A stretch of DNA of 64,000 nucleotides, taken from Portulaca oleracea. Its lineage: Eukaryota > Streptophyta > Magnoliopsida > Caryophyllales > Portulacaceae. Below the pieces are notes generated by a model, which saw only the letters and a program-made list of their open reading frames with translations, did no database searches and had not been told where the DNA came from. The stretch is from contig CM055876.1 in NCBI GenBank assembly GCA_029582165.1, forward strand, positions 17,700,501 to 17,764,500, in the 5' to 3' direction. Below, piece after piece: positions 33,545-44,660 of this stretch. Position 1 is the first letter of the stretch. Each line of letters opens with the position of its first letter. The translations under genes were made by a program, and so were the position numbers.

Positions 33545-33961
33545 GGATTATTGGATGATAATACACTGAACTTTAGGGGTATTGGACAATAATGCACTGA
33601 ACTTTTTTCTTGGACTCTAATACACTGAACTTTGAGGGTATTGGACAATAATGCAGTCAGACCAATTCAACTGGTGGTTGTCCCACTTTGGGTATCGTTT
33701 TTCTATTTTTTTCCAAAAAAAAATATATTAGTCATCTTGCTTTTGTGTACCTTCTTACACGGCAAAAGTTTTTTTTTCTGAAAAAAATAGAAAAATGACA
33801 CCTCAAAATAGGACAACCACCGCGTCAACCACCAGCTGAATTGGTCTGAGTGCGTTATTGTCCAATACCCTCAAAGTTCAGTGTATTAGAGTCCAAGAAA
33901 AAAGTTCAGTGCATTATTGTCCAATACCCCTAAAGTTCAGTGTATTATCATCCAATAATCC
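33545..33961. mobile_element. Mutator-like fold-back MITE with 9-bp target duplication
   Basis: The perfect direct repeat TTAAATAAA flanks it (33536-33544 and 33962-33970); 9 bp is characteristic of Mutator-like elements. The two halves are inverted copies over about 190 bp, from GGATTATTGGATGATAATAC to the centre, so the transcript would fold into a long hairpin. Each arm has two related words (ACACTGAACTTT followed by GGGTATTGGACAATAATGC). No coding sequence. Confidence 0.9.
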
Positions 33962-34724
33962 TTAAATAAAAAAAATGACAAAGAAAGCAAAGTAAATCCG
34001 TACATTGTACGGGCACAAAGACTAGTTAGTAATTACAACAAAAATATTGACATCCAATAATATATTTTAAGAATATAAGACCCTTATAAGTAATTTTTTC
34101 CTTATAAATAGCAGAACATTATTACAATTAATATGATATGTACCATCAAATTTATTAAAAAAAATTACAATATTTGTAGCTAGACTCTATTTAGTATTTA
34201 TTGTAAATACAAAACTATAGGAAGTACTAAGAGTATTATTATCACTTGTTATTTCTAAAAATACCCTTTTGAGTATTTATTTAAAAAAAACCATTTAATT
34301 AGAATATAATATTAAATCAATTATAGAGCTCACTAATACATTTAAAATTGTAACTTGATAAACTCTCATAGCTTTCTTTCAAACCAAAGGGAAATAATTT
34401 ACCTAAAAATCTATTAATTAAATTATTCCCTTTTAAGTAAATCTTCACATAATATTTCCACGATGAATGTGCAAATAAAACATTCATTATTCCTGAGAAA
34501 AACTAAAAAAATAAATAAATCCATAGACCATAGCTATACAAATTAGGATAACACTGCACATTTCTTACCATTTTTGTGCAAACTTTGTTAACGGCTTAGT
34601 TAACTAATCGGGACAACGTGAAATTGTGAAAATTTACACATATCCTCTTCACGCTTATTACATTTATAATCCCAACTCTTATTTTTCTGAGTTACTAGTG
34701 GACCAATTTTATTTAGCAATCTTT

Positions 34725-35195
34725 CACTACTAAAAGTATGTATATTACCAACCACTTTTTTTCAAACCAATTTAAAATGGTTGGAAAAACCAACCATTTT
34801 AGCAACTATTTCATACTCCAACTATTTTTCAAAAATTTTCGTGGAAAAAAGAGTTGGAAATTCCAACAACTTTTGTTAAAATTGTTGAAATTTTTTTCCT
34901 ACCATCCTTTTTCCTACTATTTGAAAATAGTTGGATAAATGGTTAGATTTATTACTAAAAATATGTGTATTACTAACCATTTTTCCAACCAATTTCAAAT
35001 AGTAGGAAAAAAGATGGTAGGAAAAATTTCGAACCAATTTTAGCAAAAGTGGTTGGAATTTCTAACCCTTTTTCCCACTAAAATTTTTGAAAAATAGTTG
35101 GAATATGAAATAATTGCTAAAATGGTTAGTTTTTCCAACCATTTTAAAGTGGTTAGAACAAAAAGTGTTTGGTAATACACATATTTTTAGTTGTG
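34725..35195. mobile_element. CACTA-like fold-back MITE
   Basis: The left end CACTACTAAAAGTATGTATA and right end (reversed) CACAACTAAAAATATGTGTA are inverted copies. TTT flanks each side (34722-34724 and 35196-35198), the 3-bp duplication length of CACTA elements. The whole unit is a near-complete inverted duplication around about 34955, with internal short palindromes such as AATGGTTGGAAAAACCAACC. Confidence 0.75.
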
Positions 35196-36310
35196 TTTTC
35201 AATAAATTTAACAATTTTTTCAGTAAATATGTGATTTGTGATGATATTTATTTGCTAGAATTGACTATAGTTTTAGCAAACAAAATTAATCAAAAGTCAC
35301 ATATTTACATGAAAAATTACTAATTCACCGGAAATATTCTTAAATTGAATTGATTCAAAAGATCAAGGGAAGTAAATGTTAACTTAAAAAAATAAAAGTT
35401 GAATTTATAAATATTGTAAACTTAAAATAGGGAATACATTTTTGTGTGAAATTATATCCCGCCGTTGATCACCTTTATCAAAATGATGTAAACGAATATA
35501 ACACTTTTCAATAGTTAAAGAGTTTCATAAACAGCTGGTTGACAATTTTCTCTTTTATGATTAATATAGTTGCTTTACCGAGTGAGTTAAACCACCGAAA
35601 GGCACCTAATCTTAAATTAATGGACTTAAAGAACAAGGAATCGATTCACCTAGTTTTAGTTGAAGCAATAGAAAACTGATATAAATGAATGTGTGCCGTT
35701 TATCAAGTATAATTAAAGGAAAACAATGGAGGTTCTTAGTTGGTTATCAGCTGTCTAAGTGATTAAACAATCTACTTAGGTTTTAGTTGAGTTTATAATT
35801 AGTATATTTGACATTGTATTGGGGGGCCAAATATTCGTATCATTAATTAAGCATTAAACAATCATTTTTCTTCCTGTCTTTTTATGCCATATTTTATATG
35901 CTATTCCTATTACAAGACATTGATTATCCCTAAGCAAAATCAGTCCTGTACAGCCTATGAAAGTGTTTAAAAAGTCTAATCTCTTTTAATTTTCACTATT
36001 TGTTTTCTTGGACAATTTTATTTGTTTGTTTGTTTATAAAGTTGGAATAGTTTATTTTCGTTTTTGGCATCTCCATTCTGTGTGTGGATTATTTTAAATG
36101 GGACAATATTGACCTTATTTAGAATGATTTGCTACTGAATATTATTCAACCTAGAATTAACAAAACATTTTTTAACTCCGATAAATAAGATAGATCAAAC
36201 ACTTGGGAAACCTTTTTATCAAGGCATTTTCCCAAATTATTTGCATAAATAATAAAAGAAAATGTTAAATAAGGACTACACATTCAAATACCAGCAATGT
36301 CTCAGGAATG
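35196..36310. other. Intergenic DNA, no gene recognised
   Basis: AT-rich spacer, no family resemblance seen. Confidence 0.6.
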
Positions 36311-36314
36311 AGCA

Positions 36315-36760
36315 AAATTAGATATGCATCTAATCTACCGTTGCGTTCATTTCCAAATAGATATGACAAATAGTATAATTTCCCAACTACTTGATAAGGT
36401 TTTCAAGGTCTCTGGCAATCATGTTGCTATGATAGGGGATGTAGAAAGCTCCCTCGATAACTTGGATGAGAATAAAGCTATCTCGTTTAGTATGAACTCT
36501 CAAGAAATCTTTCTAGATGGCTTGTTGAAGACCAACTCGGATATCTAAAGCCTTTTTGATCAGAGTTGATTGAGAATTAAAATACATGGCTCCTGCTTTT
36601 TGAAGTCGACCTAGATGATCATGAATGATGAATCTAGCAGTCAAACCTTGATGGTTTAAGGATCCACCAAAGTCTAACTTCACCCAAACAAAGTGAGTTG
36701 TTTCCTCCTTACATGGACAATATTGTGAAAGCGCAACTCATGTGAATGAAGCCTTAGATG
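36315..36760 (-). pseudogene. LINE RNase H (RVT_3) remnant
   Basis: On the minus strand the sequence reads GEVRLWWILKPSRF, a decayed form of the W.KLNFDGS start of RVT_3 domains. It then gives KAGAMYFNSQSTLIKKALDI, and a stretch resembling the conserved DS..VI..L and H..R..N..AD parts (SFILIQVIEGAFYIPYHSN, then YLEMNATVD). Scattered stops show it is dead. It is the third LINE remnant in the window and the only one on this strand. It may extend right towards 37080 in unreadable form. Confidence 0.6.
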
Positions 36761-37344
36761 TTGAAGGTGGCGCTAACCATGATAAGAGAATCTGCTCCTA
36801 GCTCGCTACTGAACGAAGCTTCGTTGGGTTCAAATGATGACTCCCATAATATTAAAAGCGAAGTTGTTGAAGATATCCAATTATTACAATTCTTCTAAAT
36901 GCTCCAAATTAGGCAGGAGACTCTTAAAACTCATTAACATGGAGAGACTTTTTGAGAGTTTATAATAGAATGCTACCCTTGTAGTCTATTGGTCAATTGA
37001 TAAAATAGGCTTGCAATATGTGGCGGTCGTATCCGGACTTTTTGTGTGAAGCGGCAGTAATGTAATAGATAACTAAAAGTCCCTAATTGTTGGAGACAAA
37101 TATGGCATAACCACATAAGGGGTCTAAGTTGATACCCCTACGTGATAAATCCCCTCTAATTGTGAGATTATTATGAAAAATCTATTGTAGGAAGATTTTT
37201 AGCTTTGGTTGTAACTTTCATGTCAAATGACCTTTCTAATTAGGTTAGACTTTGAAATCATGACATAACTAGGTCACACGCTTGGTTGAAAACCCATGAT
37301 TTCCAGTTAGGCCCCAACATCATCATGTTTCTCATAAACAAGTA
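36761..37344. other. Intergenic or decayed LINE sequence
   Basis: No further domain could be read. Base composition is similar to the LINE remnant to the left, so it may be its continuation. Confidence 0.4.
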
Positions 37345-37601
37345 CTCCCTCCGTTCCATATTAATTGTCATAATTTTGATTTTCCCGGTCTCCAATGTCA
37401 CTCTTTGATTGATTATTTCTTACATAATATGTTATTAACAATTGCAATGTTATACTTTTATGATAATATTTTTCATTACGAATCTAATGGTGGTAATTTC
37501 ATATAACAACTCATTGTATATATTAAGAAATTTATGGTCAAAATTTTTTTAATTTGACTGCACAATTTCCAAAGACGACAGTTAATATGGAACGGAGGGA
37601 G
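37345..37601. mobile_element. Stowaway-type MITE
   Basis: CTCCCTCCGTTCCATATTAA at the left and TTAATATGGAACGGAGGGAG at the right are perfect inverted copies, with TA on both sides. Its interior matches the element at 61924-62179 (both contain TGTCACTCTTTGATTGAT and CGTTACGAATCTAATGRTG-type words, with one difference). Confidence 0.92.
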
Positions 37602-38065
37602 TATAAGGGCATTGATGAAACTTAATGCATGCGAAGGGTTTTCATCAAAATTATTCATCTTCTTCCTTCACCTTGCTGGGCTGTTGGTGATAGTTGGTGC
37701 AAGTCATTTGCTTATTCATTTTGGGTTGTCCAGTGGGTTCAATTGGGTTGGTTTTTTGTGGTTGCTTGGCAGTCATTTGGTGGTTAAGATGATAGGGTGG
37801 TTGGGTTGTGATTTGTGTCCAACATTTTATATATAGTTTATTAAGTAATATATCCTTAGTCAAAAAAAATTAATAATAACAAAAATTGTTCATCTTTCAG
37901 AGATGTGTATACTTATTGGAAGAAAATAATTTTCTTGGAAACTTCCCGATCGAAAATAATCCAACTTAAGTTGAACTACTATTATTGTTATTGTTATAGT
38001 TTATTATTATAATAATTATTATTAGTTAATCGACCATTATTCTTCCTTACATAACGTTTTACTTA
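37602..38065. other. Spacer, no gene recognised
   Basis: Contains a G- and T-rich stretch (37670-37820) without known coding homology, and ATT-rich sequence near 37975-38030. Confidence 0.5.
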
Positions 38066-38328
38066 CTCCCTCCTTTCCTTAATAATTTCCATATTAGAAT
38101 TTTGGGAAGATTTTAAGAAAATAGTATTGAAAATGATAATTGTATAGGAAATGATAAAAGTAATATATAAATTTATATTTTGGTTATGTATTTTTATTGG
38201 TAATGATAAAAGTAAGAGGTAAATTTAGAAAATTGTCATTAATATTGTATTTGAAATTATGTAAAGTGACAATTATTATGGAAAATAAAAAGTTATCTAA
38301 AGTGACAGATATTGAGGAATTGAAGGAG
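38066..38328. mobile_element. Stowaway-type MITE
   Basis: CTCCCTCCTTTCCTTAATAA at the left and an inverted TTGAGGAATTGAAGGAG at the right, flanked by TA. 263 bp. Confidence 0.75.
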
Positions 38329-38785
38329 TAACTTACATGATTATATACCATTAAATATAAAATAAATCTAAAAGATTCTTATTTACCCCATCCTTTTAAG
38401 ATATTCAGATTTGTGAGAAAGCAATTACTAATATGAACCCAAAACTAATAAGGAGGTACAATTTGGGATGGTCATTACGGTATTATCCTCACAGATGATG
38501 AGAATTTAAAATTACATCCATGCCATAAGGTCCTAATAATTAAGTAATACAAATGATGGCTAGCTAATTAAAAGACAGAAAACACCTTGCTAGCTCTCTG
38601 ACGGTGGTTCGTGGAACACCCAATGGGGAACGGCAACTGATGCAGACTTATGAATTATGAAGAAAAACGACTTGACAGTTTATGGAGGACCAAACACTAA
38701 TTAAAACAAAAGGAGTGTTGAAATTCAGTCAGACACTTGCAAAACTCAACGTAGCTCCCCAACATCATTGCTACTCAATCAAATA

Positions 38786-38914
38786 GTCCGTCCCCAAAAT
38801 GATTGTCCACCCTAACAACTTTGATCGTTAATTAATTTTTAAATATTATTATAAATTGACAAAAGTTAATAATCGAAATTTGTCAAAGTAGACATTATAA
38901 TTTTGGTACAGAGC
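38786..38914. mobile_element. Short Stowaway-like MITE
   Basis: GTCCGTCCCCAAAATGATTG at the left and an inverted ATTATAATTTTGGTACAGAGC at the right with TA on both sides; the ends are diverged. Only 129 bp, so probably an internally deleted member. Confidence 0.55.
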
Positions 38915-39171
38915 TAGTCTAGGTTTTCTTGCACGTTGGACCTTGCATGTAAGATATAAATATTTATTTTTTGCACTCTTAGTTTTTAATGTTTATTTTT
39001 GAACTTGAAGGTTTGTGGGTTGAATAGAAATGTCGAAGCTCTTTTATTCCATTTGCAATTTGGGTTGTCTTTACTTATTATTTTCTATTGACCGATCAAC
39101 TTTTTTATGCAATTGTTATAGTTATGACTATGGGCGTATACTTTGTAATGACCATCGTAATGGTCATCTTA

Positions 39172-39275
39172 TGAAAAGCAAAGACAGAGAAAATCGGGGA
39201 ATTTTGTATCTTGATTGTATTGAATCGATCAACCCCAGTACATACAATGCCCATAACCACTATAGCCAACTAACA
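39172..39275 (-). repeat. 3' LTR of the interrupted copia element
   Basis: It shares TGAAAAGYAAAGAYA, TTTTGTATCTTGATTGTATT and CCAACTAACA with the LTR at 61265-61424, and lacks an internal block of about 56 bp. At 104 bp it is very short for a copia LTR. Confidence 0.75.
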
Positions 39276-39299
39276 TAATTAGCTTAACTACCACAGGTT

Positions 39300-39540
39300 T
39301 TAAACCCCTCTCCCCCCCTTCCCCCCCCCCCCCCAAGGTGCAATTGGGGGAGAAGAAACCAATCCAAACCTTGCAGACAAAAAACCAATGTGCTTCTCAC
39401 CAAGAGGTTTGGTGAAAATATTTGCTAGCTGCTCATTAGACGAGAGATGAGAAGTCCGGATAAAACCGTCAAGCACCTTATCCCGTGTGTAGTGATGTTT
39501 AGTCCTTTTGTGAAATACAAGATTTTCAGCAATATGTAAG
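39300..39540 (-). pseudogene. Copia RNase H C-terminus
   Basis: The minus strand reads HIAENLVFHKRTKHH, then RDKVLDGFIRTSHLSSNEQLANIFTKPL: the conserved N.VFH.RTKHI...H.VRD...G.I......S..QLADI.TK.L end of copia RNase H. The upstream half of the same domain is at 43245-43560, on the other side of the solo LTR insertion. Confidence 0.85.
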
Positions 39541-40847
39541 TGTTCGATCGCAATATAGTGCGAGTTTAATATCGTATCCACAGGGAGTTGTGGCAACCGA
39601 AATCTAAAAGCTATCGAGCTCTCACCATCTAGATTAAAGGAAATTCATGTTTTTGTGAGTTTTGAAATTAATAAAAAGACACAATAAGAACTACAAGTAA
39701 AAGAAAGAATAGGGTCGGGGGTTGATTTTAACCGCCTAAAGGAAATCTAATCGAAGGAAAATAAAAAAGAGATAGCTAAACTAAGCAAGGAATGGGTCGC
39801 TACTAAAATTAAATCACTCTAAGCATCCTCTCTCAAGGATAACATTAGATTAACTTCCTAAATCTTACCCTCACTCTCATGAAGATTAAAACTTAAGAGT
39901 ATAAAGTGTAACAAACCCTAATTAAATCAATCCTCACTTTCATGAAAGACAGTCTAATTATCCCACTAAAACCTCAAATTGTTGTGTAAGAAAAAGGTCT
40001 AGCAACCTCTCAAACAACTAAAACCTCCACAAAGATAGAGAAAAATGGTGGAAAATCCTATACTAAGCTAATCATTCCCTTCCAATCAAACCTCAAATTA
40101 AACCCCTAATAAGAGCCTTAATCACCTCCTAACCTAAGACAACTACTCACTAATCATCTTAATTAATTAACCTAATCAAAACTTTAGACATAAATATCTT
40201 GAATCTATATTAAGATAACATTATGGACTAACCTAAAATCCTAATGGACTAATGACCCAACTAATAACCTAGACCTAAACTGACCCAAGACACCAACACA
40301 CTAAACTGGCCTAATACTACAGCCTAACAATGACCCAACTAACTTAAACAAGCCAAAATATTTTAGGGTAAATGACCACAAAGGATGGCCCAGAAGCCAA
40401 ATTGACCATTAGGTCTGGGCTGGACTATAAAGTCCTAATTTATGTGTAATGCTGGGCCCACACGAAGCTGACTCACCCCCTTACCTTTCCCCCTTTCTTA
40501 TTTCACGCAGAAACAGGGGAAGTAGAAGGGAGGTTCTTGGGCGGTCATCCTCCCTCCTCCTCACCGGAAACCTCACCGTCGACGGGGCCGTCATCTCCCT
40601 CCCAGACATCTTCCTCGATTCCCTCGTCGTCGTCCATGGCCGCCCAAGAAGATGCACAGATGACCCGGCCCCCCATCACCATCATCCCCTATCATCATCA
40701 TCATCAAGAACTCCCCCAAAAACAGAGGATTTCACCCCCTCCCAAAAACAGACCAAAAAAGACGAATGAAGTGACCAGAAATAGAGCCACAGGGCAACAG
40801 TCCGATCGATGCCACACCCACCATCTCCTTGGAACCTCCTTCTCCTG

Positions 40848-40989
40848 CTGAAAATGAAATTACCATCATTCCAAAGTCCAATCAAAAAATAATCCCACCC
40901 AATTTGAAACATGAGCAGGAAAACTTCAAATTTCATCGATTTCCGTTTCGGGAACAGACAAACAAAACACAAATATTTAGCAAACTTAC
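40848..40989 (-). other. Probable retained intron of the captured fragment
   Basis: On the minus strand it begins GTAAGTTTGC directly after the carboxypeptidase frame and reaches a pyrimidine-rich ATTTCATTTTCAG acceptor about 140 nt later. Retention of an intron would mean capture at the DNA level or from unspliced RNA. The sequence beyond the acceptor (40680-40847) could not be matched convincingly to the enzyme. Confidence 0.45.
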
Positions 40990-41275
40990 CCATAATCTTG
41001 AGGATGTAGTATCCGATCGTCGGGACGTATTTTCCAGCGTAACTTTCGCCGGTGATGTAATCAGATGAGATTTGAAGAGGGGGTGTAATCGGAGGAAGTT
41101 TTGGATGGGCGATGAAGAGGTGTTTTGCGACTCCGATCTGATCCTCAGGGATTTCCGACGGGTTTTCGACGATGCTGAAGCCGGTTCCGATGGGGTTGCC
41201 GAGGAAGAGGAGGCCGAAGAGGCGGTTCCAGCTGGCGGAGTTAGGGTTCAGGCGGAGGGTTTTGGGGTCGATCCC
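40990..41275 (-). pseudogene. Captured serine carboxypeptidase (S10 family) exon fragment
   Basis: One minus-strand frame of about 95 codons gives SWNRLFGLLFLGNPIGTGFS and then ITGESYAGKYVPTIGYYILK. The GESYAG motif carries the catalytic serine of S10 carboxypeptidases, and NPIGTGFS matches the upstream FLDNP.GTGFS motif of plant SCPL proteins, most like the SCPL50/51 group as I remember it. Between the motifs (about 41050-41110) the frame departs from the family and the neighbouring frame reads FLRLHPLFKS, so two compensating small indels have occurred. The fragment ends at a GTAAGT splice-donor-like site (40989). Most of the enzyme, including the catalytic Asp and His regions, is absent, so it is non-functional as an enzyme. 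Confidence 0.85.
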
Positions 41276-41849
41276 CTATTTTGGGGTAAAGAGAGAAGAG
41301 GATGGAGATGAATGGATGAGTCAGCTAGGCATGACCCACATTTTAATAAAAATTAGGACTTTTCAGTCCAGGCAGTACTAAAGTGTCAATATGTGTTATG
41401 GGCCGTCCTTCTTGGTGAATAACCCAATATTTTAATGACTACTCAACCCAGAAACAAACCAAAACTAATCTAGCCCAAAACATCAAACCTAGTGGACCCT
41501 AGCTCTAATAAAACCTAATAACCCTAACTAATGATCAAAACCCTAATAAACCTAACATAGACTAACCCTAACCCTAATCTGACTTTAACAGACATTAAGA
41601 ACCCTAATAAACCTAACCCTAAACTAATCCTAATACTATTCTGCTGCTAACAATAAACCTAACCCTCACTAATCCACCCTAACTAAGCCTAAAACTGACC
41701 CTAAACCTAATCTCAACATTAGAATAACACAAATAAAAATAATGAAAACTAACCTATCAACACGCTCACTGACCAAATAAAGGAAAGAGAAAGAAGAAAA
41801 GAAAGGGAAACAGGGGAAGGGGGATGGTAGAAACAGATAAGGGAAAGGG

Positions 41850-41852
<3 letters not shown>

Positions 41853-41888
<36 letters not shown>
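41853..41888. repeat. AG/CT dinucleotide microsatellite
   Basis: About 18 AG units on the plus strand (CT on the strand of the surrounding LTR), between its TATA-like box and the captured gene fragment. Confidence 0.95.
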
Positions 41889-41890
<2 letters not shown>

Positions 41891-42183
41891 AACAGAACAA
41901 AAAGAGGAGAAACAGAGCATAAATCAAGCATATAAACAAAGCAACAAAAACAAAGTAAAAACAATCAGATTCCAATAATAATCAAACTTAACAATCCATA
42001 ACTATTTCTAACATGAATCAAAAGTAGTATTAAATCTAAATCTAACCTAAGAAACTTCTCTAAAGCATGAATCAAAGCAGAAACTAAATATAAATCTAAC
42101 CTAAGAACTAACCCTAATGATGGAGGCATGGGTTGTCACTTCCCCAAAACCAACCATGAAGCTTCAAAACAACTCTTCATCTC

Positions 42184-42192
42184 CCTTTTATA
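42184..42192 (-). promoter_or_regulatory. Candidate TATA box of the solo LTR
   Basis: The minus strand reads GAGTATAAAAGGGAG, a good TATA box about 900 bp upstream of the carboxypeptidase fragment and in the same orientation. Confidence 0.45.
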
Positions 42193-42600
42193 CTCGAACC
42201 TTCTGCCTTCATTTCGATCTCCGTCGTCCCTTGCTTTCGAGATCGACGGTGATGATGCATCAGAAGAATATGGCTGTGCAGAGGATGGTGCATGTAGCGG
42301 TAGTGGGGTGTGCGTCTGCAACCTCGTACTTTCTCTGTATTTTTCGTTGATCTGTCAAAAGGAAAGAGAAAAAGAGTAAGAGAAGATAGAGAAATATTGA
42401 GATAGAGAATCGGAGACAAAGAAAAGCGAAAAGAGAAAGACGTGAGGTGGGGTGCATGGAGCGTGATGTTTGCACAAAACAAGAAACAAAAGACAGACAG
42501 GAATGAGAAAGAGGGGTGAAGAAGAATGAAAGAGGGGAGTGAAAATGAAGGATTAGAAATTAGGGTTGGGGGTTTGGGTTTGTTCGGTGAGGGAATTTGG

Positions 42601-42898
42601 TAGCGCTGGCAAAAATTCGGGTCTGGGTAAATCTGGGTTGGACAAATTCGGTCAGTGTCAAAATTCGGACGAGAAATTCTTGTCCGAACCCGGTTTTAAT
42701 TTCGGGTCAAACCAGGTCGGACAATTCAGACGAAGCTAAAATCGGGTTCGGACAATAGAAAAGAGAGAAATTTTATGTCCGAATATTCGGTCAATTCGAA
42801 AAATATCAAAATTCGGACGAAAAATCTATGTCCAGACCCGGTTTTTTCCGGGTCGGACAATTCAGGTAATCTGGGTCAAACAAAATTTGCCAGCTCTA
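42601..42898. mobile_element. hAT-type MITE inside the solo LTR
   Basis: The perfect 8-bp direct repeat GAATTTGG flanks it (42593-42600 and 42899-42906). Termini TAGCGCTGGCAAA and, reversed, TAGAGCTGGCAAA are inverted. The inside is built of repeated TCGGACAATTC, GGGTC and AAATTCGG words. Confidence 0.92.
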
Positions 42899-43244
42899 GA
42901 ATTTGGGTTTTGAGGGAATTATGATTGAGGGAAAGTGGGTAGTAGATTAGTGGGGTAGGGCCGTGGGCTAAGAGAGACAGAGAGAAAATGGGCTGGGTTT
43001 TGGGGTTTATGGGTAGTTATTAGGATTAGGTAGAGATTAGTATTTAGGTTTTTAGTTCATTTTCAATTTTTATCTTTTTACTTCATTTTAATACTAATAA
43101 TAACTAAAAATAATAAAATGACATAAAATCTAATAAAAAATAGAAATCAATAAAAATATAATAATAAACCTAATTTAATTATTAAAAACAACCAAAAAGT
43201 CATAGAGTAAAAGGGTAAAAATCATACAAAAGACGGAATAATCA

Positions 43245-44660
43245 ATAAGACAGCCTTATTATCACAATAAAGTGTGATTGGAAGAGAATAAGGGATGTGA
43301 AAATCATGTAATAGATGAGCAAGACATTTGAATTAAAAAACAGTAGCTGATATACTTCGATACTCGGCTTCAACGGCAGACTTGGCAACTATTTTTTGTT
43401 TCTACGTTTTTCAGGAGACCAAAGATTGGTGAAAGAAGACACAAAAACCAGTAAGCAAACAAGAAGAGAATTTGCAAGTGGCACAATCTGCACCACAGAA
43501 GGCAGTGGCCTTCATGTCGTTCTTACTTGAATAAAACAAGCCATGATCAATAGTGCCTTTCAAGTAACGCAAGACATGAATGGAAACATCTTAATGAGGT
43601 TTGCAGGGAAACTGTAAGAACTGACACAAATGCTGAACCGCGTAAGATATGTCAGGTGTAGTAAGGGTAAGATAAATGAGTATCCCCACCAACCTTCAAT
43701 ACTTCTAAGGATCATCCAAAGGAATCCCATCTTCAATAGAGACAACTTAAGACCTTTGGGTAGAGGAGATGGGGAGGGTTTAACCTCTGTCACCCCAACA
43801 TCAGATAAAATATCGAATGTGTATTGCGTTGGTTCAAAAGAGTGCCAGTAGAGGATCGAGCAAGTTCAATGTCAAGGAAGTACCTAGCCAAACAAAGATC
43901 TTTAATAGTGAAGGTGTTGTTGAGACCAAGTTTCAAAGCTGCAATCCCCTTAAGTTCAATACTCATAATTAGTAAATCATCAATATAAACAATGACATGG
44001 ATGATTTTGTCTAAAACCTTGCGAGTGAACAAAGACTAATCAGCTTTTGATGACAATAACCTTGGCTAAGCAAGTTCTTGGTTAACTCCACATTCCACTT
44101 CCTTGTGGCTTTCTTAAGCCCATATAAAGACTGTTGTAGTTTGCACATTTCACCAGGAGCAGCAACATTGTAACCTTGGGCAGGTTGTATATACACCACC
44201 TCATCAATATGCCCATGAAGGAAGACATTATTGATGTCCTAACTTGTGTAAAAACCCTAATGTGGAGCAGTGGCCAAGACAATAAATAAGCACACTATGG
44301 TGAGTTTGGCAATGGGGGGAAAAATTGTGCTTGTAATCCTTGTCTTTAACTTGCTCAAAACGCCTAATAACAAGTCAGGCTTTGTGTCTCTCTATAGAAC
44401 CATCTGACTTATATTTGGTCTTGTAAACTCTCTTGGATGATAATGCTTTTTTACTAGCAGGTAGGGAAGTAAGGACTTGATCTGATATTGCTCAAGGTGT
44501 AGCCAGCTCTTGGTCCATAGCATGGACCCATGTGGGATGTTGCTTTGCTTGATCATAGGAAGTAGGTTATGGATGGTGGAGGACAGACACAAGAGAGGCC
44601 ATGTAGGAAGGATATAAATGTGATGACCGAGCTCGTGAAGTAGGAGAACATACAAAGTCT
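43245..44660 (-). pseudogene. Copia reverse transcriptase and RNase H N-terminus
   Basis: Reading right to left on the minus strand: KALSSKRVYKTKYKSDGSIE (44440-44380), a decayed HQ...AFL region (about 44240), PAQGYNVAAPGEMCKLQQSLYGLKKATRKW (44190-44095), VIVYIDDLLIM (the YIDD-type catalytic motif, about 43995-43963), then RYFLDIELARSSTGTLLNQR and, near 43380-43245, VEAEYRSISATVF and SLPITLYCDNKAV of RNase H. Order and motifs are typical for copia. Several frameshifts separate the parts. Confidence 0.88.

Larger units (their letters stand above)
39541..43244 (-). mobile_element. Solo LTR of an Athila/Tat-type gypsy element carrying a captured gene fragment
   Basis: It starts TG and ends CA on the plus strand and is flanked by GTAAG (39536-39540) and ATAAG (43245-43249), a 5-bp duplication with one mismatch. 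It splits the copia RNase H at a point where the frame rejoins perfectly. Its minus-strand 3' end (39541-39590) contains TCCCTGTGGATACGATATTA, the type of sequence found just before the primer-binding site in long-LTR Athila/Tat gypsy elements. No second LTR or pol is present. A minus-strand TATA-like TATAAAAGG is at 42184-42192, followed downstream by the carboxypeptidase fragment. Confidence 0.65.

Noticed and set aside
40449..40851. Plus-strand frames of about 105 codons (Pro/Ser/His-rich)
   Set aside because: They are opposite to the captured carboxypeptidase segment and its flanks, with compositional bias and no family match.
41500..41720. Many AACCCTAA words resembling interstitial telomere repeats
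   Set aside because: The words are irregularly spaced and variable (CCTAA, CCCTAA, ACCTAA), with no perfect CCCTAAA tandem array.
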